DNA from: an uncultured Clostridia bacterium
GTDB lineage: Bacteria > Bacillota > Clostridia > Christensenellales > UBA1242
Assembly: GCA_947584415.1 (NCBI GenBank)
Contig: CANPWN010000003.1
Span: 34,391-98,390 of the forward strand
Reading direction: 5' to 3'
Length of the DNA stretch: 64,000 nt
Shown piece by piece: positions 1-9,165 of this stretch. Position numbers and translations under genes: made by a program. Below the pieces are notes generated by a model. That model saw only the letters and a list, made by a program, of their open reading frames with translations, searched no databases and was not told the DNA's origin. Position 1 is the first letter of the stretch; each line of letters opens with the position of its first letter.

Positions 1-1
1 C

Positions 2-430
2 GCAGAACTTGATGACGAAATTGTCGGCTGCATAATTGGTGCAAAAGAGGACACTTCAACTTTGTTTTTGCCTGTTATTGCGGTTGACGGCAGACACAGA
101 AAACTTGGCATTGCTAGGCAACTTTTGGACACACTGATAAAACCACTTAAAAAATCAAAATATAAAACAATCAAAGTCATCTCTTCGGAAGAGTTTGCAG
201 GGTTCTTTTCCAAACTTAACTTCTCGCCATATTTGTATGTTGAACCACTTGAAGCAGTGACAACGGAGCAGATTAAAAGTCTTGGCGCAACTTTGCAGCA
301 AGTTGAAGAAGGCTCAAATTATGTCAAGTTCGCTTTGCCAGAATTTAAGGAAGATTATGCCAAACCTTTCAAAAAAAGGCTTAGGCTTGTGAACACTTAC
401 TTGACTTTTGAAAAAAATATAGTTGAATAA
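2..430 (+). CDS. GNAT-family N-acetyltransferase, C-terminal part (5' end outside window)
   Basis: Open frame from base 2: AELDDEIVGCIIGAKEDTSTLFLPVIAVDGRHRKLGIARQLLDTLI, resembling the GNAT acetyl-CoA binding motif region. Confidence 0.65.
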   Translation, partial: AELDDEIVGCIIGAKEDTSTLFLPVIAVDGRHRKLGIARQLLDTLIKPLKKSKYKTIKVISSEEFAGFFSKLNFSPYLYVEPLEAVTTEQIKSLGATLQQVEEGSNYVKFALPEFKEDYAKPFKKRLRLVNTYLTFEKNIVE

Positions 431-468
431 AAGTTTGCCTTAAGCACACTCTATGTGTGAGGCAAATT

Positions 469-1209
469 ATGGATATCAAAAAAACAATCAATTCAATGGA
501 TGAATATTCCATCCAAAAACAGACCAAAGGAAGATGGTTTGAACTTGTGCTTGCAAACACGCTTGCAATTGTTTTTGTTATGCTCGGCTTCAATTTTCCA
601 TTTTTGAGCTTGACTTTGGCGTTTATTGTCATGGCATATTTGCAAATTGGAGTGTATGGATTTGCTCTTAAAACATATCAGGCAAAAAACCCAAAATTTG
701 AGGAGATATTTTTTCCGTTCAAACACTTTTTGAAAGTCATCACTTTGAAAATTGTTGTCATGGCAGGCATGGCAATTTGGGCGCTTGCACTCATTGTGCC
801 GGGAATTATCTTTGGGCTAAACTACGCCTTTGCAGGCTTTGTGCTGTTTGAAAATCCTGAAATGGAGATAAAGCAAGTTTTAAGCATCTCAAAAAAACTG
901 ACTTATGGCAAAAGAATTGAAATTTTGCTTATGACCCTCTCGCTCATAACCCTCATCTGTGCTGCGGCATCACTTGGCGTGGGAATTCACTTTTTACTCA
1001 TGCTTGCGTTCAAAGTTCCAGTTTGGCTGACAATCATGCTCATCTTAATCCCTGCCGCCCTTGTTGGCCTTCTCATCTGTCTTCCGCTTTTCGAGTTTTT
1101 CCTTGCTGGCTCTTATGAAAATTCAAAAGAATTGAACGAAAAATCACCTATTCCTTCAAAAAAATCAACTTCTTCTGCACGCAAGCCCAAAAAAGTTTTA
1201 AAATCATAG
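469..1209 (+). CDS. DUF975-like integral membrane protein
   Basis: Several hydrophobic helices; FEEIFFPFKHFLKVITLKIV...VPGIIFGLNYAFAGFVLFENPEM resembles DUF975; ATG at 469. Confidence 0.6.
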   Translation: MDIKKTINSMDEYSIQKQTKGRWFELVLANTLAIVFVMLGFNFPFLSLTLAFIVMAYLQIGVYGFALKTYQAKNPKFEEIFFPFKHFLKVITLKIVVMAGMAIWALALIVPGIIFGLNYAFAGFVLFENPEMEIKQVLSISKKLTYGKRIEILLMTLSLITLICAAASLGVGIHFLLMLAFKVPVWLTIMLILIPAALVGLLICLPLFEFFLAGSYENSKELNEKSPIPSKKSTSSARKPKKVLKS

Positions 1210-1252
1210 CGTTTTGTGATATAATCTCCTTAAAGAACGGGAGTAAAAAAAT

Positions 1253-1813
1253 ATGGAAAGAGAAAATTTTGTCACAAAAAGTGATGCTTTCAAAGGTTTC
1301 ACGGAACTTAGAACTGTGATTAATGACTGCATAAATAATCCTGAGCAATATACAAAGTCATTTTTGGATATGTTCACCGAAGTTGGCACTCTGGCAATGT
1401 CTGGAAATTGCATAGCACAAGATGTGATGAGTTATTATTATAAAAATGGCGTTGAGGGACAACTGCCAGAAAACTATGACCATTACATGTGTTGGGCAAT
1501 TCTTGCGGGGGCAAACGGAAATGAATTTGCCATTGAAAAACTGCAATTTTTCTTAAACTTTGCATTTGAAGAGATTGTTGAAAATGAGCAGTTGCCAGAC
1601 ATTTTGGACAGAAACGACATTGATGAAGAAAACTATGTTTTTATCCTTGGAAATTTGCTTTGCGAAGGCATTGTGGATGAACTTGGCATAAACGCAAAAG
1701 ACCTTGTTGAAGCACAATTCAAAGAATCAAAATACACACCTGAAAAATTGAGAAAATATCGCAAAGCGCTGGACACTGCCCTTCCAAAAGTTGTAAATTA
1801 CTTGCTGGCATAA
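1253..1813 (+). CDS. hypothetical protein
   Basis: 186-aa ORF with upstream RBS (gggag), followed by a terminator hairpin. Confidence 0.6.
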   Translation: MERENFVTKSDAFKGFTELRTVINDCINNPEQYTKSFLDMFTEVGTLAMSGNCIAQDVMSYYYKNGVEGQLPENYDHYMCWAILAGANGNEFAIEKLQFFLNFAFEEIVENEQLPDILDRNDIDEENYVFILGNLLCEGIVDELGINAKDLVEAQFKESKYTPEKLRKYRKALDTALPKVVNYLLA

Positions 1814-1815
1814 CA

Positions 1816-1841
1816 AAAACGGCTTTAAAGCCGTTTTTTTA
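1816..1841. terminator. bidirectional intrinsic terminator between convergent genes
   Basis: aaaacggctttaaagccgttttttt hairpin with T/A tracts on both sides. Confidence 0.75.
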
Positions 1842-2309
1842 TTTTAGTGTCACGCTTATCACCTCGCCGACATCATAAAGGTCGCTGCTCATCCTCATCC
1901 TTTGAAAGCAAAGACTGACAAGTCTTTCATATTCTTCAGATTTTTGAGCGAGGAGAAACAATTTCATGACCAACCTATTTTCAAGGCTTATTGCATTGAT
2001 GAAGGCTTTGGTCTTATTTGGACTCAGCCTAAAACCGCGATTTTGCTTGTAGGAGAACATTTTGCGCATGGTTTCAATCTGCTCTTCATTGAGGGCATAA
2101 AACTTGTCTGAGCCCATAAATGTGCCAAGGCTGCGGTAAGTTGAACGCAACTTGAACATCAAATCAAAAGTCTCATCAACAAGATTGCTTACTCCTTCTT
2201 CGTCCAAACGCACAAAAATAAAACCCTTTTCCTTTAACGCGTTTGAATATGCTTTGGCAAGTTGCTCATATTCATTTGGCGAAAGAAAAGCAAAATCTTC
2301 ATATTCCAT
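1839..2309 (-). CDS. hypothetical protein
   Basis: ORF; likely start MEYEDFAFL preceded by agaggtg RBS. Confidence 0.55.
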   Translation of the reverse strand: MEYEDFAFLSPNEYEQLAKAYSNALKEKGFIFVRLDEEGVSNLVDETFDLMFKLRSTYRSLGTFMGSDKFYALNEEQIETMRKMFSYKQNRGFRLSPNKTKAFINAISLENRLVMKLFLLAQKSEEYERLVSLCFQRMRMSSDLYDVGEVISVTLK

Positions 2310-2354
2310 TTCACACCTCTGCCTTTGATATGATTCGGCACAAAAAAGTGTTAA

Positions 2355-2383
2355 AAAAAGCACCTTCAAAAAGGTGCTTAATT
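2355..2383 (-). terminator. intrinsic terminator downstream of T4CP gene
   Basis: agcaccttcaaaaaggtgct hairpin, U-run on minus-strand RNA. Confidence 0.6.
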
Positions 2384-4378
2384 TTAATATTGCCTGTTTG
2401 CTATAATTTGATTTCGCTTTTCAATATCATAGAACACCTGCTCTTCATTGAGCGACCTGATGGTTTTTGACGCAGTCAGTGGTGGATATAAAACAATTTG
2501 TGGAGTCTTGTAATATGGTGTAAGTTCGCATTTTATAGGCCTATAGCGGAAGATTTTTACAATTGCAGTTCCTGTTGGCAGAGTTGAAAGTTCAAACGGG
2601 TCGACAAGCGGACGAACAGAACGCTGAACATTTGTTGACCTGCTTGTTGAAGATGAATCCTTGCCTTCGTTTTTTGTGACCTGTTCTTCTTCAGTTGTAA
2701 GTTGAATATCTCCGCAACTCTTTGAAAAAGCCTCTCTTGTTGCGGCATCCTCGGAGCCGAGGAAGATTTGGATGTTAAAGTTACCTTTTAATGTTTCCGC
2801 AACCTCTTTGCCATATTTTGTGTCAAGTTGTGTGAAGGACTGCACAACAATGTTGAACAAAATGTTTCTTGAACGCGCAACCGTAATCATTGTGCCAAAG
2901 TCTTGGATAACCGGTAAGTTACCGAATTCATCCATGATGAAGTAAACATGCCTAGGAAGTTGCATGCGAGGATACTTGTTTGCAATATCAACCAAAGTTC
3001 TGTAAAGTTGAGCAACGCAAATTGTGGCAAGTGGATGACGCTCTTTCTTGTGGTCAGGCACTTTGATGAAGAAGGCTGTCGGTTTGTCAATAAAATTATT
3101 AAAATCTATTTCAGTTCCGCTGGTCGCATAGCAGATACCCATGTCTTCCATGAGTTGTGAAACTTTACTTGCAAGCACACTCAAATATGACTTTGTGGTT
3201 GTAGGTGCCGAGTTGATGATTGGAGAAGTCATAAGTGGCACATTTGAGGTCTTGGCTCTGCCTGAGCAATATCTTCTTATGGAATTAAACGGGTTGTCTG
3301 GGTCAGGGTCACGCTTGTTGGAAATCTTGTAAAGGTTATAAAAGTTGAATTGGTCCTTGCGAAGTTTGTTGTCGCCAAGCCTTGGGTCAATGGAGTCCTC
3401 AAGCATGGCAAGCATGATGCCATATAAAAAGTCTTGTGCACCCTGCTCCCACATTGTGTCATTTGTGCCGGCTGAAACTGGACAAATTGACGCTGCAACG
3501 CCACGCAAATCAAAGGACGCCTCGTTGATAAGTTGCTGCCTCTTTGATGCGAGTTGTTTGTTCAAACTCTCTTCATCTGGAAATGCTATGTCCTCAAATT
3601 CATACCAAACATCACCATAAACAACGCCTTCCAAAGGCTCTTTGCCTGCCTGTTGTGGAGTGCAGCCAGAATATTTTTTTGCCTCTTTGTAAATGTTTAT
3701 TGCCCTGTGATAGATGTTGAACGCCCTTTCCATAGGATTCCATCTTGAAGATGCATAAGGGTTGTTAAGGTCATAAACTTTAACATCATATCCCTCTTCC
3801 AAAAGCGCCCTTGCGTGCTTTTCATAAAGTTCGCCCTTAGGGTCAGTGATGACAAGCGACGGTTTTTCCTGTGTGTGCGCATAAACACGGATTGCTGGGT
3901 CAATAAGCATAGTTGTTTTACCTGTGCCAGTTGTTCCTATGATAAGCGAGTGCATTTCATCCTTCATTGTTGTTTCATAGCGCGGGCCGTTTTTAATTCC
4001 CATGATAAACGAGCCTGTCTTTTTAAGTGACGGCAGTGATGACCAAGTTTGATTTATCAAAAATTTGTCGTTCAAAACTTCATCTCTCGCCATAAAGCCT
4101 GAGTCATAGTGAAGTTCGAACTCCTTTCCTGCGGCTGTTTTGCCTTTGACAGTTTTTGGACCTTTGCCTTTTTTGAAAAATTTGATGTAAAGTGTTATTG
4201 CAAAACCAAGCGCAACTCCCGCAACAAGCATGCCAAGAGAAAGAGAAGATTTCATCATGTCAATGTTAAAATCCCCTTCGGTTTGCAAATATGTGATTCC
4301 CACGCCTATTCCAAAACATATTGCAGAACACACCACCACCCAAAAAACGAGCAGCAAGAAAAAATTCATTTTTTTCAT
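2384..4378 (-). CDS. type IV secretion coupling protein (VirD4/TraG/TraD family)
   Basis: N-terminal TM helices, Walker A GTTGTGKTTMLIDP, LVITDPKGELYEKHA, Walker B YFIMDEFGNLPVI, TVARSRNILFNIVVQSFTQL. Confidence 0.9.
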   Translation of the reverse strand: MKKMNFFLLLVFWVVVCSAICFGIGVGITYLQTEGDFNIDMMKSSLSLGMLVAGVALGFAITLYIKFFKKGKGPKTVKGKTAAGKEFELHYDSGFMARDEVLNDKFLINQTWSSLPSLKKTGSFIMGIKNGPRYETTMKDEMHSLIIGTTGTGKTTMLIDPAIRVYAHTQEKPSLVITDPKGELYEKHARALLEEGYDVKVYDLNNPYASSRWNPMERAFNIYHRAINIYKEAKKYSGCTPQQAGKEPLEGVVYGDVWYEFEDIAFPDEESLNKQLASKRQQLINEASFDLRGVAASICPVSAGTNDTMWEQGAQDFLYGIMLAMLEDSIDPRLGDNKLRKDQFNFYNLYKISNKRDPDPDNPFNSIRRYCSGRAKTSNVPLMTSPIINSAPTTTKSYLSVLASKVSQLMEDMGICYATSGTEIDFNNFIDKPTAFFIKVPDHKKERHPLATICVAQLYRTLVDIANKYPRMQLPRHVYFIMDEFGNLPVIQDFGTMITVARSRNILFNIVVQSFTQLDTKYGKEVAETLKGNFNIQIFLGSEDAATREAFSKSCGDIQLTTEEEQVTKNEGKDSSSTSRSTNVQRSVRPLVDPFELSTLPTGTAIVKIFRYRPIKCELTPYYKTPQIVLYPPLTASKTIRSLNEEQVFYDIEKRNQIIANRQY

Positions 4379-4533
4379 GTTTCCTCCAGTAAGTTCAATT
4401 TAGCATACCACATTTTTGGTGAAAATAAAAGCAACTTGCCTTTGTTTTCACATTTTTCTTTGACAAATTTTTGATTTGATATATAATGAGATAGTTTGAT
4501 GCACATTTAAACTTCTTCGTTCAGTTTTTATTT

Positions 4534-4608
4534 GCTCCCGTGGTGTAATGGAGAGCACAGCAGTCTTCGGAACTGCTTGTTCGGGTTCGAGTCCTGACGG
4601 GAGCACCA
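4534..4608 (+). tRNA. tRNA-Arg (anticodon TCG), CCA encoded
   Basis: Acceptor gctcccg/cgggagc, anticodon stem gcagt-cttcgga-actgc, T-arm gttcgagtc, terminal ACCA. Confidence 0.9.
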
Positions 4609-4611
4609 GAT

Positions 4612-4857
4612 TTATGTCTCTAAATTATCTAAACTAAACAATTCATCATTAAAGAAATCGTTTAATGAAATATCCAAAGCAATGCAAACTTTGACTATTG
4701 TCGAAAAATAAACATCTGTGTTAACTTCATTGAAAATATATCTCAGCGCTGAATGTGTCAATCCAGTTTCTTTTTCAAGTCTATATTTTGACATTCCTTT
4801 TTCATTCAACAATTTGCTAAGCCTCAATGCAAATGCTTTATTTAAATTCATTTTCAC
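4612..4857 (-). CDS. small XRE/Cro-CI family HTH regulator
   Basis: LRLSKLLNEKGMSKYRLEKETGLTHSALRYIFNEV: HTH_XRE pattern. Confidence 0.75.
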   Translation of the reverse strand: MKMNLNKAFALRLSKLLNEKGMSKYRLEKETGLTHSALRYIFNEVNTDVYFSTIVKVCIALDISLNDFFNDELFSLDNLET

Positions 4858-4940
4858 CTCTCAATATTATGTGCAATCAAAATAAGAGAAATACATTGCT
4901 CTTATATTTGACATTATAAAATTGAGATCTTATAATATAG

Positions 4941-4956
4941 GTGCAGTCGTCTGCAC
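4941..4956. promoter_or_regulatory. inverted repeat, candidate operator between divergent XRE and SLOG genes
   Basis: GTGCAG-tcgt-CTGCAC perfect 6-bp arms. Confidence 0.45.
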
Positions 4957-4971
4957 TTATATGAGGTCGTT

Positions 4972-5535
4972 TTGAAAACTTGTTGCTTTATCGGGCATAG
5001 AAAAATTGAAATAACTGATGGGCTTGTGTTAGCAATCAGGCACATTTTATTGTCACTCATTGAAGATGAAGGTGTGCGGATTTTTGCTTTTGGTAGCAGG
5101 AGTGAATTTAACTCGCTATGCCACAAAATTGTCACGGATTTGCAAAAAGAGTATAAGGGGATTGAAAGAGTTGCTCTTACCTGCCGAAGTGAAGTTTGTT
5201 GTTTGGAGAGCGAAAAAGAAAGGTGGGAAGAGATTTTTGCCAAAAATTCAAATCAAACAGTCCGCTTGCAGGGCTTTGAGAGAGAAATTGAATTCAAAAA
5301 TAAATACACCTCTGGAAGAGCGGCGTATGTCGAGCGAAATCAAGCACTGATTGATATGAGCGACTTCTGCATATTCTATTTTGACAAAGATTATCTTCCG
5401 CCATAGAGGAAGGAATCAAAAAGATCCACATTTTTTTATCAGCCAAAGAGCGGAACGGCACTTACTTACAAATATGCTGAGCAAAAGAAAAAACACATCA
5501 TCAATGTGTTTGGGATTGATAAAATTGCGTTTTAA
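4972..5535 (+). pseudogene. SLOG/DUF1273 (YpsA-like) family gene, copy 1, interrupted by an in-frame TAG at 5404-5406
   Basis: TTG start; CCFIGHRKIEITDGL...DFCIFYFDKDYLPP*RKESKRSTFFYQPKSGTALTYKYAEQKKKHIINVFGIDKIAF*; copy 2 has GAG at the TAG position. Confidence 0.75.
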
Positions 5536-5565
5536 AAAAACACGACTTTTAAGCCGTGTCTTTTA
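5535..5565 (+). terminator. intrinsic terminator after SLOG copy 1
   Basis: aaaaacacgacttttaagccgtgtctttt. Confidence 0.5.
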
Positions 5566-5599
5566 TAAACATTGTTTGAAATAATATCACTTTCTAAAT

Positions 5600-6493
5600 T
5601 CAATTATCAAGGTCAACAAGTTCGTATTCGTGGGTGCCAAGGCCGAGTTGTTCCGCCGCCTCTACTATATGGATGCCGTGACGGGAGTTCATTCTTTCAA
5701 CAAGCGACTTTTTACCCTTGTCTTTGGAATTTATCACGGCGTCATAGCACGCTTGGTCAAGTGCCACTGGATTGAGTGAGGCAAATATGCCAATATCCGC
5801 CATTTCAGGCTCTGGTGGATGTGCATCACAGTCGCAATTGACTGAAAGGCGATTTGCCACATTGATGTATGCCATATTTTTTGGCTTCAAATAATCAATC
5901 ACCGCTTTGCATGCGTCAGCCATGCTTTCAATGAAGGCGTCTTGGTCACGGTCAAAGAGATTTTGCATCATTACATCAGGGTCAGATGTTGCACCGACAG
6001 AGTGGATAAAGGCTTTGCCATTTCGTGATGCAAGTCCAATTGAAATATTTTTCAGCGCTCCGCCGAAGCCACCCATCATGTGTCCTTTAAAGTGCGACAA
6101 CACAAGCATGGAGTCATAGTTCTTTAAATGCTCGCCGACAGTGTCATAAGGCAAATGAAAACCGCCTTTGACTGGCAAATTAAACTCCCCTTCCTCATCC
6201 AAAATGTCGCATGGGGCAATGTCCAAAAAACCGTGCTGCTTGATTGCCTTCCAGTGGTCTTTGGAATCAAATCTCCTGCCGCGATATGCTGTGTTGCACT
6301 CAACAATTGTGCCACCGACACGCGAAACAAGTGGAGCAATCAGTTTTGGATTTAAAAAGTTGTGTCCGCCCGGCTCGCCTGTTGAAATCTTGACTGCGAC
6401 TTTGCCCTTTAACTGAGCTTTCAGTGCGTCATAAATTTTATTTAAGCCTTCGCTTGTCAATTCTTTTGTGAAAAAAACTTTTGATTTTGCCAT
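5600..6493 (-). CDS. DUF362-domain protein
   Basis: KVAVKISTGEPGGHNFLNPKLIAPLV...LSHFKGHMMGGFGGALKNISIGLASR, typical of DUF362. Confidence 0.8.
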   Translation of the reverse strand: MAKSKVFFTKELTSEGLNKIYDALKAQLKGKVAVKISTGEPGGHNFLNPKLIAPLVSRVGGTIVECNTAYRGRRFDSKDHWKAIKQHGFLDIAPCDILDEEGEFNLPVKGGFHLPYDTVGEHLKNYDSMLVLSHFKGHMMGGFGGALKNISIGLASRNGKAFIHSVGATSDPDVMMQNLFDRDQDAFIESMADACKAVIDYLKPKNMAYINVANRLSVNCDCDAHPPEPEMADIGIFASLNPVALDQACYDAVINSKDKGKKSLVERMNSRHGIHIVEAAEQLGLGTHEYELVDLDN

Positions 6494-6571
6494 TTCTTTC
6501 TCCTTTATTAAGATAACTATACCACAAAATGAAAAATTTTAAAAATATTTCAACATTTTATCAACTTTTGC

Positions 6572-6625
6572 TTGACAGTTGAATACATATTCAATTATAA
6601 TGAAACAGTTGAATGAATATTCAAC
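6572..6625 (+). promoter_or_regulatory. CadC/SmtB-type promoter-operator (two palindromes overlapping and following the promoter)
   Basis: TTGACA (6572-6577), TATAAT (6596-6601); TTGAATA-ca-TATTCAA (6579-6594) and GTTGAAT-gaat-ATTCAAC (6608-6625). Confidence 0.7.
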
Positions 6626-6640
6626 CATAAAGGAGATAGT

Positions 6641-7021
6641 ATGGGAAAATGCAAATGTGTTAATTGCGACTGCAATGTCATCAATGCGGAAAAAGTTTCC
6701 GCTGTAAAAAAACAGATGCAAGAAGAGGAAGTTTTACTTGCTATGGCGGATTTTTACAAAGCACTTTGCGACAGCACAAGAATTAAAATTATCAATGCGC
6801 TGGACTGCCAAGAACTGTGCGTCAGCGACATTTGTTCGCTTCTCAACATGTCAAAGTCAGCAGTTTCTCATCAACTGCAAAATTTAAAAGAGCAAGGGCT
6901 TGTCAAATGCCGCAAAAGTGGAAAAGAGGGCTATTATTCCCTCGCTGACGACCATGTTTGCCGCGTTTTTGAGATAAGTTTGGAGCATGTTTTGGAGGAA
7001 AACAATGAAAAAAAGCGTTAA
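6641..7021 (+). CDS. ArsR/SmtB-family metalloregulator (CadC-like)
   Basis: N-terminal Cys cluster CKCVNCDCN, LCVSDICSLLNMSKSAVSHQLQNLKEQGLVKCRKSGKEGYYSL winged HTH with ELCVSD motif. Confidence 0.85.
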   Translation: MGKCKCVNCDCNVINAEKVSAVKKQMQEEEVLLAMADFYKALCDSTRIKIINALDCQELCVSDICSLLNMSKSAVSHQLQNLKEQGLVKCRKSGKEGYYSLADDHVCRVFEISLEHVLEENNEKKR

Positions 7022-9062
7022 ACTTGTCGGCTTAGACTGTCCAAATTGCGCAAGGTCGCTTGAAAATGAAATCAGCAAACTTAACTCTGTCAAAAATGTG
7101 CATATAGACTTTGTCAAAAACAGGCTTTATTTTGAGAGCGACGACACTATGGCGGCACTTGATGAAATTATCAAATTGACAAAACGCCTTGAGCCGCAAG
7201 CACAAATTTCGGAGATAAACTCGGCAGAGCGCAAAAACAAGTTGAATTTGATTTTGGACATCACTTTCCTCGCCGTGGGAATTGCAATTGGCTTTGTCAT
7301 TTTCTTTGTTAGCATGCCAAAATGGTGTTACTGGACACTCTATGTTCTTAGTGCGTTGCTGCTTGGCTATAAGACTTATTTGAAAGCAATAAGACTACTC
7401 TTTAAAGGCATAATAAATGAAAATCTTCTTATCACAATTTCTGTTGTCGGAGCGTCAATCATAAGCCAGCATATGGAGGGACTTATGGTGATAGCGCTTT
7501 ACTCCATAGGCAAAATATTTGAGGGGTTGGCGGTCAACAGGTCAAGAAAAAGCATTGAGAAACTTGCTTCGTTGCAACCCGAATATGCAAACCTAATCTT
7601 AAACAACGGCGAAGTTGAAAAAGTCCAGCCATCAAGTGTTAAAATTGGCGACATGATTTTGGTCAAAGCCGGAGAAAAAGTGCCACTTGACGGCAAAGTT
7701 GTTGAGGGCGAAACCTTTCTTGACCTAAAAAGCCTTACGGGAGAAAGCCTGCCTGTCAAAGCCAAAGAGGGCGATGAGATTTTGTCTGGCTCAGTTGTTG
7801 TTGATGGTGTGATAACAATTGAGGTGACAAGCGTTTATGAAAACAGTGCCGTAAGCAAAATTATGAATCTTGTGGAAAACGCGGCGGAAAACAAATCTAA
7901 AACTGAAACCTTCGTTTCAAAAATCACAAAGTGGTATACCCTTGCAATTATTGTGCTGGCGCTTTCGGTTTGGGGAATTGTTTGGGCTGTGACGAAAGAT
8001 TTGAATTCCGCATTTTACAGAGGACTGATATTTTTGGTTGTGTCCTGCCCTTGCGCCTTTGCCATTTCTGTGCCACTTTCATACTTCTCTGGACTTGGCA
8101 ACGCATCAAAAAACGGAGTTTTAATCAAAGGTTCAAATTTCTTAGACGCCTGTGCTGGCTTAAAAACAATTGCGTTTGATAAAACTGGCACGCTGACAAC
8201 TGGTCAGTTTGAAATTGACAAAATCACATCTTTTGGTGATAAGAAAGAAGATGAACTTTTGTTTGTCGCCGCTTTGGGTGAACAATATTCCCTTCACCCG
8301 CTGGCACAAGCAATAACAAAATCTTGCATAGTTAAATTGCCAAAACTCAAATCAGTCAAAGAAATTGCTGGAGAGGGTGTTGAATTTGTTTATAAAAAGA
8401 AAAATTACTTTGTCGGAAGAAAAAATGATAATTTAACCGCAACATGCGTTGAAATATATGAAAATGATGAAAAAATTGGTGAAATTTCACTTTCTGACAA
8501 AATAAAACCTTCCGCAAAGGACACCTGCAAAGGCTTAAATGACCTTGGTGTGAAAACCGTTTTGCTCTCTGGCGACAACACCGAAATTGCCCAAGATGTT
8601 GCAAAACAAGTTGGCATAAATGAGGCACTTGGAAAACTTCTGCCGCAGGACAAATATGAATATTTGAAAAAATGCAAAGATGAAAAAATCAAAATTGGCT
8701 ATGTTGGAGATGGCATAAATGACGCCCCTGCCCTCACTCTTGCAGATGTTGGAATAAGCATGGGAATAAACGGCGCACCGGCAAGCATTGAAGCAAGTGA
8801 TGTTGTGCTGGTTGATGATGACCCGCAAAAGATAATTTCGCTTATCAAAATATCAAAATTCACAAAACTAAATGTCATTGAAAACATCTCGCTTGCCGCA
8901 ATCATCAAACTAACATTTTTATCCCTCGGAGCAGCCGGCGTGACAGGTATGCTTGCCGCTGTGTTTGCAGATGTCGGGGTAACACTTCTTGCAATCTTAA
9001 ATAGCATGCGGGTTTTAAAATACAAACCTAACAAAAAGCAAAATATAAAAAACAAAAAGTAA
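7005..9062 (+). CDS. cadA: heavy-metal translocating P1B-type ATPase (Cd/Zn/Pb type, CadA-like)
   Basis: N-terminal HMA LDCPNCAR, TGESLPV, SCPCAFAISVPL, DKTGTLT, VGDGINDAPAL; overlaps upstream regulator. Confidence 0.9.
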   Translation: MKKSVKLVGLDCPNCARSLENEISKLNSVKNVHIDFVKNRLYFESDDTMAALDEIIKLTKRLEPQAQISEINSAERKNKLNLILDITFLAVGIAIGFVIFFVSMPKWCYWTLYVLSALLLGYKTYLKAIRLLFKGIINENLLITISVVGASIISQHMEGLMVIALYSIGKIFEGLAVNRSRKSIEKLASLQPEYANLILNNGEVEKVQPSSVKIGDMILVKAGEKVPLDGKVVEGETFLDLKSLTGESLPVKAKEGDEILSGSVVVDGVITIEVTSVYENSAVSKIMNLVENAAENKSKTETFVSKITKWYTLAIIVLALSVWGIVWAVTKDLNSAFYRGLIFLVVSCPCAFAISVPLSYFSGLGNASKNGVLIKGSNFLDACAGLKTIAFDKTGTLTTGQFEIDKITSFGDKKEDELLFVAALGEQYSLHPLAQAITKSCIVKLPKLKSVKEIAGEGVEFVYKKKNYFVGRKNDNLTATCVEIYENDEKIGEISLSDKIKPSAKDTCKGLNDLGVKTVLLSGDNTEIAQDVAKQVGINEALGKLLPQDKYEYLKKCKDEKIKIGYVGDGINDAPALTLADVGISMGINGAPASIEASDVVLVDDDPQKIISLIKISKFTKLNVIENISLAAIIKLTFLSLGAAGVTGMLAAVFADVGVTLLAILNSMRVLKYKPNKKQNIKNKK

Positions 9063-9165
9063 AATTTGTTTCGGTCTATTAGAGTTTATAATATATGTAA
9101 ACTCGCACCTTCAACTTTTTGAGCATAAATTGAAAAGCACGGCTTTAAGCCGTGTTTTTTTGGAA

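Noticed and set aside
381-632. Numerous opposite-strand ORFs listed in the track (e.g. 381-632, 1204-1413, 3345-3620, 28571-29209, 53541-54074)
   Set aside because: They lie antisense inside strongly supported genes, give low-complexity or Cys/Phe-rich translations, and lack RBS or recognisable domains.
5404-5406. Stop-codon reassignment (TAG as sense)
   Set aside because: A single decayed gene with a decayed paralog is not evidence for recoding.
5381-5584. ORF 5381-5584 as an independent gene
   Set aside because: It is an alternate frame of SLOG copy 1; the in-frame reading after the TAG gives the conserved C-terminus.
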